From the NCBI GenBank assembly GCA_934320645.1, contig CAKRFP010000009.1, positions 12,411-76,410 of the forward strand: a stretch of 64,000 bases of DNA, in the 5' to 3' direction. Position 1 is the stretch's first letter. Each line of letters opens with the position of its first letter. This DNA is from an uncultured Bariatricus sp. (GTDB lineage: Bacteria; Bacillota; Clostridia; Lachnospirales; Lachnospiraceae). The notes beneath the pieces are model-generated. The model worked only from the letters and a program-made list of their open reading frames with translations, was not told the origin of the DNA and ran no database searches. The position numbers and the translations under genes were made by a program. Shown here piece by piece: positions 32,465 to 40,982 of this stretch.

Positions 32465-32740
32465 ATGAAGCAGTGTATGGATTCGGACAATCTGCATCGC
32501 AGATTGAAAAAGATCATCGGACAGGTACAGGCAATCGACCGGATGATCGATGAAGATATTCCGTGTGAAGATATTTTATCGCAGATCAATGCAGCAAAAT
32601 CAGCACTTCACAAGTGTGGTCAGGTTGTTCTGGAAGGACACATCAAGCATTGTGTAAAAGATGGAATTGAGCATGGGGATGCAGATAAGACGATAGAAGA
32701 TTTTACAAAAGCAGTCGAGAGATTTGCAAACATGGGATAG
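32465..32740 (+). CDS. CsoR/FrmR-family metal-sensing repressor
   Basis: 91 residues, all helical, of the CsoR/RcnR/FrmR family. The copper-type ligand triad is in place: Cys34 (IPCEDIL), His59 and Cys63 (GHIKHC), as in CsoR (C-H-C). CsoR proteins bind DNA as tetramers and let go on binding Cu(I). AGGAGG lies nine bases before the ATG. The usual target, a copper P-type ATPase, survives here only as the fragment at 30531-31229, so the repressor may be an orphan, may control genes elsewhere, or may sense another ligand such as persulfide. Confidence 0.87.
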   Translation: MKQCMDSDNLHRRLKKIIGQVQAIDRMIDEDIPCEDILSQINAAKSALHKCGQVVLEGHIKHCVKDGIEHGDADKTIEDFTKAVERFANMG

Positions 32741-32785
32741 TCAGGGAGCACAGAAAGATGTTTTTCTGACAGCGATAATAACAGA

Positions 32786-32826
32786 AAATGGCGCCAGTCG
32801 AGAGTGGACTGGACGCCATTTTTTTA
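32786..32826. terminator. Bidirectional terminator between csoR and MYG1 genes
   Basis: AAATGGCGCCAGTC pairs with GACTGGACGCCATTT, with A and T runs on both sides, serving two convergent genes. Confidence 0.85.
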
Positions 32827-32827
32827 C

Positions 32828-34036
32828 TTATGAACCGGAAGGAATACGGATAATAATTTTTTTCCCATCTTTCATTGAAGAGGTGAGGACCGGAATGTGT
32901 TTTTTACGAAGCTGATGAACGATCGGATAAAGAGAAAACAGATTCCCATTTACATAGACTGCCTCAGGTTTCGTCTTCAATAATTCTTTTACCTGATCCT
33001 TCACATACGTTTTCCATTCTGGCTTTTCCATAGTAACTTCCCCATAGATTCCATCCAGGGTAAGTTCCGGGAACTCTGGAAGGGATTTATGAATAATCTT
33101 TGCATGTGCAAGTCCCGGAAGCTGTGCAAGGAGTGTATCGGCGGAAGTATCATCACCGAGATTTACCAGAGTAATCTCTTCGGTAAATGCATCCAGACTG
33201 ATCTGGCATGCCCGGATAGCATCTGACAGATCTCCAACGGACATCAGAAAGCCACCCTTATGACAAAAAGTGGCACTGGAAAGACCGGTTTCTTTCTGGA
33301 GTTCTTCATTTTCCAGACCAAGCCATTCGGATGGGAAGCTGCATTTGTAGTTCAGAGAATATTCCTTTTTCTGTGGCTGGATACAGTAGCCGCCGCGGTT
33401 GGACGGGAAGATGACGAAAGCAACTTCTGTTTCGGAAAGACGCTTCTGACACGGAATAAATTCCGGGAGAACAAGAATACGGGAATCGCCGGTCTGGTCA
33501 CGGGTTTCAAGAACCTCTTCAATTCGTTTGTCTGCACGTTCATTTCCAAGATAGCGGGCGAATTTATTTTCTAATATCATACCGGCAACACTGACAGCGC
33601 GGAAAAAGGCTTCATCCGTCCCGCCGTTCTCATCCCAGGAAGGATTGAAGCTGCCGATCAGAGAAGCAAGTTCATTTTTCTCACCGGTATTGTCATTGTT
33701 ATCAAGTGGCTGGACGAATGCCTCGTCGAATTTTTCAGCAAGCTCGTCACCTAAGATTTCACACCCAAGATCTTCCCATAAAAGTCCGAAAGCTGCATAA
33801 GGGATTCCATTTTCACGGATACGGCTGTCCTTCTGGTGGTGGTCATATTTGCCGCGTCCGATATCAAATACGATGCCGTCAAAATCCTCCGGAACTTTGT
33901 TTCCGCGGGTGATTGTGATTTCCGGATTCAGATAGAGTAAAAGTGCAGATGAAAAGACATCATCTGCATGGAATTTTCCACTGTGTGTAAAGGCAGAAGC
34001 GTCTTTCTGCCGGATCATTTTTAATAACTGGTTCAT
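32828..34036 (-). CDS. MYG1-family protein with C-terminal extension
   Basis: 402 residues. The first 300 or so match the MYG1/GAMM1 family of metal-dependent DHH-like phosphohydrolases or exonucleases: THSGKFHADDVFSSALLL (His and paired Asp), FDIGRGKYDHHQ (DHH-type motif), NGIPYAAFGLLWEDLG, PLDNNDN and CHKGGFLMSVGDLSDAIRAC. The last 95 residues (SLPEFPELTLDGIYGEV to the end) form an extra alpha/beta segment that I do not recognise and that eukaryotic MYG1 proteins do not show. Cytoplasmic. GGAGAATTC precedes the ATG on the minus strand. Function in bacteria is not established. Confidence 0.83.
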   Translation of the reverse strand: MNQLLKMIRQKDASAFTHSGKFHADDVFSSALLLYLNPEITITRGNKVPEDFDGIVFDIGRGKYDHHQKDSRIRENGIPYAAFGLLWEDLGCEILGDELAEKFDEAFVQPLDNNDNTGEKNELASLIGSFNPSWDENGGTDEAFFRAVSVAGMILENKFARYLGNERADKRIEEVLETRDQTGDSRILVLPEFIPCQKRLSETEVAFVIFPSNRGGYCIQPQKKEYSLNYKCSFPSEWLGLENEELQKETGLSSATFCHKGGFLMSVGDLSDAIRACQISLDAFTEEITLVNLGDDTSADTLLAQLPGLAHAKIIHKSLPEFPELTLDGIYGEVTMEKPEWKTYVKDQVKELLKTKPEAVYVNGNLFSLYPIVHQLRKKHIPVLTSSMKDGKKIIIRIPSGS

Positions 34037-34233
34037 ATGAATTCTCCTGAATCATAAAAGATTTTGCCTCAAATATCATATAAACTGATGTGAAAAATGT
34101 CAAGAGCAGAAAAAGAATGCCTATTAATTTGAAAACAAATCGGGCAGAAAAAGTATCTGGCAGGAAAAAGATAACATTTGCCAGAAAATCTGTTACAATG
34201 AACGGAGAATACAGACCGGAAAGGAAGAGACAG

Positions 34234-35358
34234 ATGGAGAACAGACACTTAAAATCATATAGCTTAAAGGAAATCCCAAACTACAAAATCCACGGAAGAA
34301 CCGATGAGACAAAATATCCGCTCCCGGTATTTTTCAACGGCGGAGGAATTGAGGTAAGCGTGACAGGAAAAGAGCTCTGGATAGACATAGAATCAGTATA
34401 CAAGGTGCATGAGATGTGGATTGCCTATGAGATAAATGGAGAACTGATAGGCAGACAGATGCTTCCTTACGGACGCACAAAGATCTGCCTGTTCCGGAAT
34501 ATGAGCCCGGATACGGTGAAGAATGTCTATCTGTTCCGCGAACTGCAGGCAATGACAGAGGAACGGGATCACCAGCTGCTGATCTGGGGAATGGAAAGTG
34601 ACGGGGAGTTTCTGCCGGTAGAGGAAAAAGCGTATAAGCTGGAATTTGTAGGAGACAGCATTACATCAGGTGAGGGAACTTATGGTGCACAGACAGAAGA
34701 GGACTGGATCTCCATGTTCAAAAGCTGCAGTCACAGTTTTCCATATCTGGTGTCAAAGGAAATGCATGCGGAGTTCCGTGCTATTTCACAGAGTGGCTGG
34801 GGCGTGCTGACCGGATGGGATAATAATCCGGATCACAATGTGCCATCACGTTATGAGAAAATTTGTGGATTTGAAGAAGGAAAGACGGCGGGAGAATCCG
34901 GTGCAGATAAGCCATATGATTTTGCTGAATGGATTCCGGACGCCGTGATCATCAATCTGGGAACCAATGATGCGAGTGCATTTAAGGAGCCAATGTGGAG
35001 GGACTGGCAGAGTGGGAGGACGTTTAAGCAGCATAAGAACGCGGATGGAACTTATGTGAGAGAGGATGTTCTGCGACTGGAAAAAGCAATGACAGACTTC
35101 CTTGCCATGGTGAGAAAAGACAATCCGGCAGCACATATTTTGTGGGCATATGGAATGATCGGACATGAGCTTTCGCCGATCATAAAAGAAGCAGTGGAAA
35201 ATTATAAGAAAGAATCAAAAGATCTGAATGTAAGTTTTCTGGAACTCCCGGACACATCAGAAGAACAAATGGGATCCCTTCAGCATCCGGGGAAAAAGTC
35301 ACATGAATGTGCAACTCGGGTGATTGCAGGTTATCTGAAAAAACAGCTTAGTCGTTAA
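34234..35358 (+). CDS. Two-domain SGNH esterase, CE2-like acetylesterase
   Basis: 374 residues from the ATG at 34234 (GGAAGAGACAG upstream); a GTG frame from 34090 adds a very basic, non-conserved stretch and is rejected. An N-terminal beta-sandwich (about 1-130, KIHGRTDETKYPLPVFFNGG) is followed by an SGNH hydrolase domain: the catalytic Ser in FVGDSITSGEGTYG, the oxyanion motif NLGTNDAS, and the catalytic His near the end in QHPGKKSHE. This order is typical of carbohydrate esterase family 2, which deacetylates plant oligosaccharides. No signal peptide, so probably cytoplasmic. It overlaps the convergent fRMsr gene by 11 bases. Confidence 0.85.
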   Translation: MENRHLKSYSLKEIPNYKIHGRTDETKYPLPVFFNGGGIEVSVTGKELWIDIESVYKVHEMWIAYEINGELIGRQMLPYGRTKICLFRNMSPDTVKNVYLFRELQAMTEERDHQLLIWGMESDGEFLPVEEKAYKLEFVGDSITSGEGTYGAQTEEDWISMFKSCSHSFPYLVSKEMHAEFRAISQSGWGVLTGWDNNPDHNVPSRYEKICGFEEGKTAGESGADKPYDFAEWIPDAVIINLGTNDASAFKEPMWRDWQSGRTFKQHKNADGTYVREDVLRLEKAMTDFLAMVRKDNPAAHILWAYGMIGHELSPIIKEAVENYKKESKDLNVSFLELPDTSEEQMGSLQHPGKKSHECATRVIAGYLKKQLSR

Positions 35359-35836
35359 AAACCGTTTCCAGAATCTGTGCGAAATGTGTAAGCCCCGCTG
35401 TATCCTCTTCATCAAAGCGGGCGAGGAGGGGACTGTCGATATCCAGAACTCCGACGATCTCATCGCCTTTATGAAGTGGGATTACAATCTCGGAATTGGA
35501 GGCACTGTCGCAGGCAATATGTCCCGGGAACTGGTGGACATCCTTTACTAGCATGACCTGGTCTTTTAAGACAGCGGTTCCGCAGACACCTTTTCCGATT
35601 TTAATTTCAATACAGGCAGGTTTGCCCTGGAAAGGACCAAGGACGAGTCTGCCTTCTTTCATTAGATAAAAACCAACCCAGTTGATATCCCGAAGCGCAT
35701 CCCCGAGAAGGGCAGATGCATTTGCCAGATTGGAGATCTGGTGAGGAATCCCGTCGATCAGACCGCGGAGGCGGATGGAAAGCAGGGAATACAGTGGCTT
35801 TTTATCAACTGGCCATTCAAAATTTGAAGCATTCAT
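35348..35836 (-). CDS. Free methionine-(R)-sulfoxide reductase (fRMsr, GAF domain)
   Basis: 162 residues forming one GAF domain. The three redox cysteines are at 75, 85 and 109 (KPACIEIKIGKGVCG, GHIACDSASNSEIV), with the same spacing (10 and 24) as Cys84/94/118 of the E. coli enzyme. INWVGFYL and VLDIDSP complete the signature. It reduces free Met-R-sulfoxide to methionine using thioredoxin. It lies 10 bases downstream of the Rrf2 regulator on the same strand, so it is probably the second gene of that transcript, which ties it to sulfur control. Confidence 0.9.
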   Translation of the reverse strand: MNASNFEWPVDKKPLYSLLSIRLRGLIDGIPHQISNLANASALLGDALRDINWVGFYLMKEGRLVLGPFQGKPACIEIKIGKGVCGTAVLKDQVMLVKDVHQFPGHIACDSASNSEIVIPLHKGDEIVGVLDIDSPLLARFDEEDTAGLTHFAQILETVFND

Positions 35837-35846
35837 AAAAATCTCC

Positions 35847-36254
35847 TTAAATATTTCCGTTCAATACCTGTTCCAATGTAATTCCATAAAAGAAATCATG
35901 TACCATTCCATCGAACTTTTTCCATAAAGGAAGGGTGATGCACTGGTTTTCACGGCTGCAGGCTTCTGCACCCGGAACCAGGCAGGCGACCGTGGCAAGA
36001 TTGCCCTCTGCAAGTTCAAGAATTTCACCGATTGTATATTCGGAAGGAAGTCTGGTCAGACGATAACCGCCTCCTTTGCCGCGGCGTCCTTTCAGAAGCT
36101 TTTTCTGTACAAGAATCTTCAGGACAATCTCCAGATATTTTTCGGAAATTTCCTGCCGGTCTGCTATTTCGTTCAGTGGAACATATTCCTCATCCATGTG
36201 CTGGGCGAGATCAATCATTACGCGGAGTGCGTAACGTCCTTTTGTAGAAATCAT
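35847..36254 (-). CDS. Rrf2-family transcriptional regulator (CymR/IscR-like)
   Basis: 135 residues from the ATG at 36254 (KGRYALRVMIDLA is the family start; a frame from 36296 adds 14 unrelated residues). A winged helix with the Rrf2 motif ISEKYLEIVLKILVQKKLLK and GRRGKGGGYRL. Cys91, Cys99 and Cys105 (C-x7-C-x5-C) lie where IscR binds its iron-sulfur cluster, so a cluster- or thiol-sensing mode is possible. It is divergent from a sulfur-metabolism cluster and its own promoter contains the same palindrome-type site as two promoters of that cluster, which fits a CymR-like repressor with autoregulation. Ligand unknown. Confidence 0.88.
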   Translation of the reverse strand: MISTKGRYALRVMIDLAQHMDEEYVPLNEIADRQEISEKYLEIVLKILVQKKLLKGRRGKGGGYRLTRLPSEYTIGEILELAEGNLATVACLVPGAEACSRENQCITLPLWKKFDGMVHDFFYGITLEQVLNGNI

Positions 36255-36291
36255 AAGTAGTTTCCCCCATATTTTCTGTCTGTATAATAGT

Positions 36292-36321
36292 GGCACCGGA
36301 GTCCATTTAGGCTCTGGTGCC
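36292..36321. repeat. Hairpin in the rrf2 5' leader
   Basis: GGCACCGGAG and CTCTGGTGCC form a 10-bp stem with a 10-nt loop, between the rrf2 promoter and its start. On the + strand it is followed by TTTT and could stop antisense transcripts. Confidence 0.5.
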
Positions 36322-36324
36322 TTT

Positions 36325-36347
36325 TAACCTATTATATCGTAGGGTTA
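36325..36347. promoter_or_regulatory. Rrf2 operator-like site at the rrf2 promoter
   Basis: TAACCTA-N8-TAGGGTTA. It covers the minus-strand -10 box (36331-36336) and resembles the ACCTA-N9-TAGGT sites at 36384 and 45672. Suggests autorepression. Confidence 0.5.
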
Positions 36348-36359
36348 TAGGTGTTTCAA
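36331..36359 (-). promoter_or_regulatory. Promoter of rrf2-fRMsr
   Basis: Minus strand: TTGAAA (36359-36354), 17-nt spacer, TATAAT (36336-36331). Confidence 0.7.
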
Positions 36360-36383
36360 GGGAAAAACAAAAAAATGCAATAA

Positions 36384-36402
36384 ACCTATTGACTTAGTAG
36401 GT
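36384..36402. promoter_or_regulatory. Rrf2 operator-like site 1 of the sulfur cluster
   Basis: ACCTATTGACTTAGTAGGT: palindrome ACCTA-N9-TAGGT lying across the -35 box (TTGACT at 36389-36394). It differs from the site at 45672-45690 at two central positions only. Confidence 0.7.
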
Positions 36403-36417
36403 AATAGATGGTAATAT
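36389..36417 (+). promoter_or_regulatory. Promoter of the sulfur cluster
   Basis: TTGACT (36389-36394), 17-nt spacer, TAATAT (36412-36417), embraced by operator-like palindromes on both sides. Confidence 0.7.
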
Positions 36418-36436
36418 ACCTACTAAATTGATAGGA
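36418..36436. promoter_or_regulatory. Rrf2 operator-like site 2 of the sulfur cluster
   Basis: ACCTACTAAATTGATAGGA, ACCTA-N9-TAGGA, directly after the -10 box and over the start site. Two sites 34 bp apart suggest cooperative repression. Confidence 0.55.
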
Positions 36437-36491
36437 AATAAAGGTTAAACAAAACACCTAGTGATAAAGAACAGGAACGGAGGAAAAACAA

Positions 36492-37526
36492 ATGGCAGAA
36501 TTTGATTATGAAGTAGTAAATGGAAGAAAGATCCGTGTACGTCCGCAGGAAGTTGTATCGGAGATAGATGAGAATGGATATTTTGTCCGCCAGCCAAATC
36601 ATTTTACAGAAGGATTTGGAGAAGGAAGGAATCCGGTAGAAAAAGGAAGATACCATCTGGTATGGGCAAAGCTTTGCCACTGGTCCAACAGAGCATCGAT
36701 CGTAAGAGAACTTCTTGGACTGGAAGATGCGATCAGTGTCAACATGGTTGATCATGAAAAACATGAGAAGAATCTTGGATGGGAATTTGTATATGACAAA
36801 GATCATATTGATCCGGTTCTTGGAATCCAGTTTTTAAGTGAAGCATATTACAAAGCAGATGATGATTATACAGGAAGAACAACGGTACCGGCTCTGATCG
36901 ATACCAAGACAGGAAAAGTTGTAAATAACGATTACACCTGGCTTACCAATTATTTTGAAGTAGATTTTAAACCGTTCCACAAAAAAGGAGCACCGGATCT
37001 TTATCCGGAAGAGCTCAGAAAAGACATCGATGAGATGAATGACTGGCTCTTTGATAACATTAATAATGGAGTTTATAAAGCAACCTTTGCAAGATCAAAG
37101 GAAGCTTACTGGGATGCCTATAATTCTTTTTATGCAGCAATGGATATTCTGGAAAAACGTCTGGAAGACAAAAGATTTCTTTTTGGGGATTATGTAACAG
37201 ACAGTGATGTAAGGCTTTATGTAACACTGGCAAGACTGGATATCCGTTATACCTGGCAGCTTGGACATACCAAACACCGCCTGATCGATTATCCGAATCT
37301 GTGGGGATATGCAAGAGACCTGTATCAGATTCCGGCATTCAGAAACAACACCTACTTTAAGGATTTCGCAAATCCCAACAACAAGAAGGTCGGCGCATTA
37401 TTCTTTGAATCTTTCAATGCAAGATTTCTGGATGAGATCAATTTTGATGCATACTGGGGTGCACCACTTGACCGTGCACACTTAAGCAGCGATCCGGGCA
37501 ACAAATTTAAGGCAGAAGAACAGTAG
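36492..37526 (+). CDS. Xi-class glutathione transferase paralogue 1 (YqjG/ECM4-like)
   Basis: 344 residues: thioredoxin-fold domain with the nucleophilic cysteine region AKLCHWSNRA (Cys62), the conserved TTVPALIDTKTGKVVNND (glutathione-contact V-P and N-N-D), then a helical domain with RFLFGDYVTDSDVRLYVTLA and DYPNLWGYARDLYQIPAF. This is the glutathionyl-hydroquinone reductase family, which normally uses a C-P-W motif to remove glutathione from a quinol thioether; here the motif is C-H-W-S. First gene after an Rrf2-controlled promoter. A second paralogue follows 12 bases later and a third lies 4 kb on. As most Clostridia do not make glutathione, substrates may be imported S-conjugates. Confidence 0.88.
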   Translation: MAEFDYEVVNGRKIRVRPQEVVSEIDENGYFVRQPNHFTEGFGEGRNPVEKGRYHLVWAKLCHWSNRASIVRELLGLEDAISVNMVDHEKHEKNLGWEFVYDKDHIDPVLGIQFLSEAYYKADDDYTGRTTVPALIDTKTGKVVNNDYTWLTNYFEVDFKPFHKKGAPDLYPEELRKDIDEMNDWLFDNINNGVYKATFARSKEAYWDAYNSFYAAMDILEKRLEDKRFLFGDYVTDSDVRLYVTLARLDIRYTWQLGHTKHRLIDYPNLWGYARDLYQIPAFRNNTYFKDFANPNNKKVGALFFESFNARFLDEINFDAYWGAPLDRAHLSSDPGNKFKAEEQ

Positions 37527-37538
37527 GAGGAACGAATC

Positions 37539-38576
37539 ATGGCAGAGTTTGAATATGTAGATGTAAATGGAAGACAGATCAGAGTAAGACCAAGAGAGAC
37601 TGCACAGGAAATTGATAAATATGGAAATTTTCACCGTCAGCCGAACCGCTTCACAGAAGGCTTCGGAGAAGGAAAGAATTCGGTAGAAAAAGACCGATAC
37701 ATTCTTTTCTGGGCAAAAGGATGCAACTGGTCCAATCGGGCAGCGATTGCAAGAGAGCTTCTTGGACTTGAGGATGCAGTGAAGGTTGAGATCGTAGACT
37801 GGACAGACCGGGAAGAAAATCTTGGATGGGAATTTGTAAATTCTCCGGATCATATCAATCCGGAAACGGGCGCACAGTTCTTAAGTGAGCTTTACTACAA
37901 TGCGGATGAAGAATACACCGGACGTACAACTGTTCCGGCATTTGTAGATTATAAGACAAAGAAAGTAGTAAATAATGACTACCACTGGCTGACCAATCAT
38001 CTGGAAACCGCATTTAAGCCATTTCACAAAAAGAACGCCCCGGATCTTTACCCGGAAGAATTAAGAGACGAGATCGACAAGCTGAACAAATGGCTGTTTG
38101 AAAACGTCAACAACGCTGTTTACCGTGCACAGTTCGCGGAATCCTTACAGGCATTTGCAGACGGATATGAGACATTCTTTGCGGGACTGGATGCAATGGA
38201 AGAAAGACTTGCAGACAGGAGATTCTTATTCGGAGATTATGTGACAGACAGTGATATCCGTCTTTATACAACCATCGCAAGACTGGATGTGTCTTATTCA
38301 AGAAATATCGGACCTTGCAAGCATCGTCTGGTAGATTACCCGAATCTGTGGGGCTATGCAAGAGATCTGTATCAGATCCCTGCATTCAGACATAACACAT
38401 ATTTTAAGGATTTTGCGGCATCTGTCGATCTGAATGAAGCAGATGAAGAGTATTGGGAAAATACATATTATGATATCGTGGTGCAGGAAACAGACTGGGA
38501 TACTATCTGGAAGACACCGACAGGAAGAGAATCACTCAGTAAAGATCCGGCACACAAATTTAAAGCAGAAAAATAA
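37539..38576 (+). CDS. Xi-class glutathione transferase paralogue 2
   Basis: 345 residues, clearly a tandem duplicate of the preceding gene: the openings MAEFEYVDVNGRQIRVRP and MAEFDYEVVNGRKIRVRP are nearly the same. The cysteine region is AKGCNWSNRA (Cys62, C-N-W-S instead of C-P-W). RTTVPAFVDYKTKKVVNNDY, FLFGDYVTDSDIRLYTTIAR and DYPNLWGYARDLYQ are kept. A short insertion near the C-terminus (VDLNEADEEYWENTYYDIVV) replaces the NNKKVGALFFE stretch of paralogue 1. AGGAGGAACGAATC gives a strong ribosome site. It is followed 26 bases later by an amino-acid ABC transporter operon, with no terminator between. Confidence 0.88.
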   Translation: MAEFEYVDVNGRQIRVRPRETAQEIDKYGNFHRQPNRFTEGFGEGKNSVEKDRYILFWAKGCNWSNRAAIARELLGLEDAVKVEIVDWTDREENLGWEFVNSPDHINPETGAQFLSELYYNADEEYTGRTTVPAFVDYKTKKVVNNDYHWLTNHLETAFKPFHKKNAPDLYPEELRDEIDKLNKWLFENVNNAVYRAQFAESLQAFADGYETFFAGLDAMEERLADRRFLFGDYVTDSDIRLYTTIARLDVSYSRNIGPCKHRLVDYPNLWGYARDLYQIPAFRHNTYFKDFAASVDLNEADEEYWENTYYDIVVQETDWDTIWKTPTGRESLSKDPAHKFKAEK

Positions 38577-38602
38577 CAGACGAAAGACGAGGGAAAAATA
38601 TT

Positions 38603-39466
38603 ATGAAAAAGTTAGCAAGCATTTTAGCAGTTACACTGGCAGCAGGAGTTCTGGCTACAGGATGCGGATCTTCTTCAGGAAGCGCTTCAAAGGACAGTTC
38701 TTCAGACAGTGGAAAGACAGTAATCAAAGCAGCAACCGGAGCAAATGCAAAACCATATGTCTATGTAGGCGATGATGACAAGCCGGCAGGATACGATGTG
38801 GATGTACTGAATGCAGTTTTTGATAAGCTCCCGGATTATGAACTGGAATACGAAGTGACTGATTTTGGATCTGTACTTTCCGGACTGAACAGTGGAAATT
38901 ATCAGATCGGAGTCAACAACTTCTCTTACAACGAAGAACGTGGAGCAAGTTATCTTTACTCTTATCCATATGACAAGATCAGCTATGTATTCGTAACAAA
39001 GAAAGGCGGAAAAGAGATCAAATCATTTGAAGATGCAGCCGGACTTTCTTTTGAAGGTGGTACAGGAATCAGCGTATCCAATGCAGTAGAAGCATGGAAT
39101 GAAAAGAATCCGGATAAAGCGATCAATATTACTTACTCGGATGCAGATACATCTGTATTTTTACAGCATGTAGCAGACGGATCACAGGATTTTACGATCA
39201 TCGATCTTGCAATGTACAACTCTTACATGGAAGAATTTAACTATGAAGTGCAGAAAAATGATATTCCGGAAGATGAAGCAAAAATGATTGCCGAAAACTC
39301 TTATGCATACTTTATTTTCCCACAGGACCAGAAAGATTTAAGAGAACAGGTAGACAAAGCACTGAAGGAGCTGAAGGAAGACGGAACGCTGACTGAGATC
39401 AGTAAGAAATGGTATGGTCAGGATGCCGCACCGGAGGATGACAAGTTCGAGGAGACGATTAACTAA
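38603..39466 (+). CDS. Amino-acid (cystine-type) ABC transporter substrate-binding lipoprotein
   Basis: 287 residues. Lipoprotein signal with LATGC (Cys21), a Ser/Gly/Lys linker, then a type II binding protein of SBP family 3: KPYVYVGDDDKPAGYDVDVL (ligand-binding start), SGLNSGNYQIGVNNFSYNEER, LSFEGGTGISVSNAVEAWN and a C-terminal ISKKWYGQDAAP. It captures a polar amino acid outside the membrane. Linkage to Rrf2-type control and sulfur enzymes suggests cystine or a cysteine S-conjugate. Its stop overlaps the permease start (TAATG). Confidence 0.9.
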   Translation: MKKLASILAVTLAAGVLATGCGSSSGSASKDSSSDSGKTVIKAATGANAKPYVYVGDDDKPAGYDVDVLNAVFDKLPDYELEYEVTDFGSVLSGLNSGNYQIGVNNFSYNEERGASYLYSYPYDKISYVFVTKKGGKEIKSFEDAAGLSFEGGTGISVSNAVEAWNEKNPDKAINITYSDADTSVFLQHVADGSQDFTIIDLAMYNSYMEEFNYEVQKNDIPEDEAKMIAENSYAYFIFPQDQKDLREQVDKALKELKEDGTLTEISKKWYGQDAAPEDDKFEETIN

Positions 39467-40209
39467 TGGGTAAATTATTTGATGGAAAACTGGTATTTAC
39501 ACAGATACCGCTACTTTTAAAATATCTTCCGGTTACAATGGAACTGGCTGTCACAGCAATGATCGCCAGTCTCATCCTGGGACTGCTCCTTGCACTTGTG
39601 AAGATTAAAAAGGTACCGGTACTGAAACAGCTGGTAAGTATCTATATCTCGGTCATCCGCGGAACGCCGATCCTGGTTCAGTTATATGTGACCTATTTCG
39701 GTATTCCGATGATTCTGAAATATATCAACTTTAAATGTGGAACCAACTACAATGTCAATGGAGTCGCACCGATCGTATATGCATTCGTTGCGCTGGCACT
39801 CAATGAATCCGCATTCAACGCAGAAATCATCCGTGCTTCTCTCGAATCAGTAGATAAAGGACAGGTTGAGGCAGCAAGCGCTTTGGGAATGAATTATTTC
39901 CAGGCATTGATAAGGATCATCCTTCCGGAGGCAATCGTGGTAGCACTCCCATCCCTAGGAAATGCATTTATCGGACTGATCAAAGGAACTTCTCTTGCAT
40001 TTGTCTGCTCTGTAGTGGAGATGACCGCAGAAGGAAAGATCCTTGCGGGAAGAAATTACCGTTACTTTGAAGTGTATATTTCACTGGCAATTATTTACTG
40101 GGTAATTACTTTCGTACTTGAGAGAGTGATCAGCTATCTGGAGAAGAAATTCCGCGTACCGGAAGATGCACCGGCACTTTTAGATATCAGAGATACAGAG
40201 GTGGAATAA
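39466..40209 (+). CDS. Amino-acid ABC transporter permease
   Basis: 247 residues with five to six helices of the HisM/TcyB family: an early SLILGLLLALVKI helix, SIYISVIRGTPILVQLYVTYFG, and the cytoplasmic EAA loop ESVDKGQVEAASALGMNYFQ that docks on the ATPase. Translation is coupled to the binding-protein gene (TAATG). It forms the membrane channel, likely as a homodimer since there is only one permease gene. Confidence 0.93.
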   Translation: MGKLFDGKLVFTQIPLLLKYLPVTMELAVTAMIASLILGLLLALVKIKKVPVLKQLVSIYISVIRGTPILVQLYVTYFGIPMILKYINFKCGTNYNVNGVAPIVYAFVALALNESAFNAEIIRASLESVDKGQVEAASALGMNYFQALIRIILPEAIVVALPSLGNAFIGLIKGTSLAFVCSVVEMTAEGKILAGRNYRYFEVYISLAIIYWVITFVLERVISYLEKKFRVPEDAPALLDIRDTEVE

Positions 40210-40212
40210 GGT

Positions 40213-40971
40213 ATGATCGAAATCAAAAATATATCAAAAACATTTAAAAATAATAAGGTTCTTGATGGGATCGACCTTACCATCAATCAGGGAGATGTTG
40301 TGGCGATCATCGGACCTTCAGGAACGGGGAAATCCACATTTTTAAGATGTGTGGACAGACTGGAAAAACCGGAAACCGGAACTATAACGATTGACGGTGA
40401 AACACAGGATCTGGCACATATTCACGGAAAAGATCTGACAGAGCTCCGGAAAAAGACCAGCATGGTGTTCCAGAATTTCAATCTTTTTTCAAAGAAGACA
40501 GCACTTCAGAATGTAATGGAGGGGCTGATCGTGGTAAAGAAGATGAAAAAAGAGGAAGCAGAAAGGATTGCGAGAGAGCAGCTTAAAAATGTAGGTCTTC
40601 TGGATCACGCAAACCATTATCCGAGACATATGTCAGGTGGCCAGCAGCAGAGAGTTGCAATCGCAAGAGCACTTGCGATGGAGCCAAAGCTTTTACTTCT
40701 GGATGAGCCGACATCTGCACTGGATCCGGAGCTTGTCGGAGAAGTTCTGGATACGATCAAAAAAGCGGCAAATGAAGGATATACAATGCTTCTGGTGTCC
40801 CATGAGATGAGCTTTGTACGAAACGTTGCAACCAGAGTGATTTTCCTGGACGGAGGAAAGATTCTGGAAGACGGAACGCCGAGAGAAGTGTTTGGAAATC
40901 CGAAGAACGAACGTGTCAAAGAGTTCTTTACAAAGATCAACCGGATGGAAGAACCGGATTATTCAATTTAA
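40213..40971 (+). CDS. Amino-acid ABC transporter ATP-binding protein
   Basis: 252 residues with all ABC motifs: Walker A GPSGTGKSTFLR, Q-loop MVFQNFNLF, signature SGGQQQRVAIARALA, Walker B LLLLDEPTSALDP and the H-loop switch SHEMSFVRN. It is the GlnQ/TcyC type that powers polar amino-acid uptake. It starts 3 bases after the permease stop and is followed by a terminator-like hairpin at 40983. Confidence 0.95.
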   Translation: MIEIKNISKTFKNNKVLDGIDLTINQGDVVAIIGPSGTGKSTFLRCVDRLEKPETGTITIDGETQDLAHIHGKDLTELRKKTSMVFQNFNLFSKKTALQNVMEGLIVVKKMKKEEAERIAREQLKNVGLLDHANHYPRHMSGGQQQRVAIARALAMEPKLLLLDEPTSALDPELVGEVLDTIKKAANEGYTMLLVSHEMSFVRNVATRVIFLDGGKILEDGTPREVFGNPKNERVKEFFTKINRMEEPDYSI

Positions 40972-40982
40972 GAGAAAAACAA

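Noticed and set aside
34090..34233. GTG-start extension of the CE2-like esterase
   Set aside because: Very basic, low-complexity residues without family match; a good ribosome site precedes the ATG at 34234.
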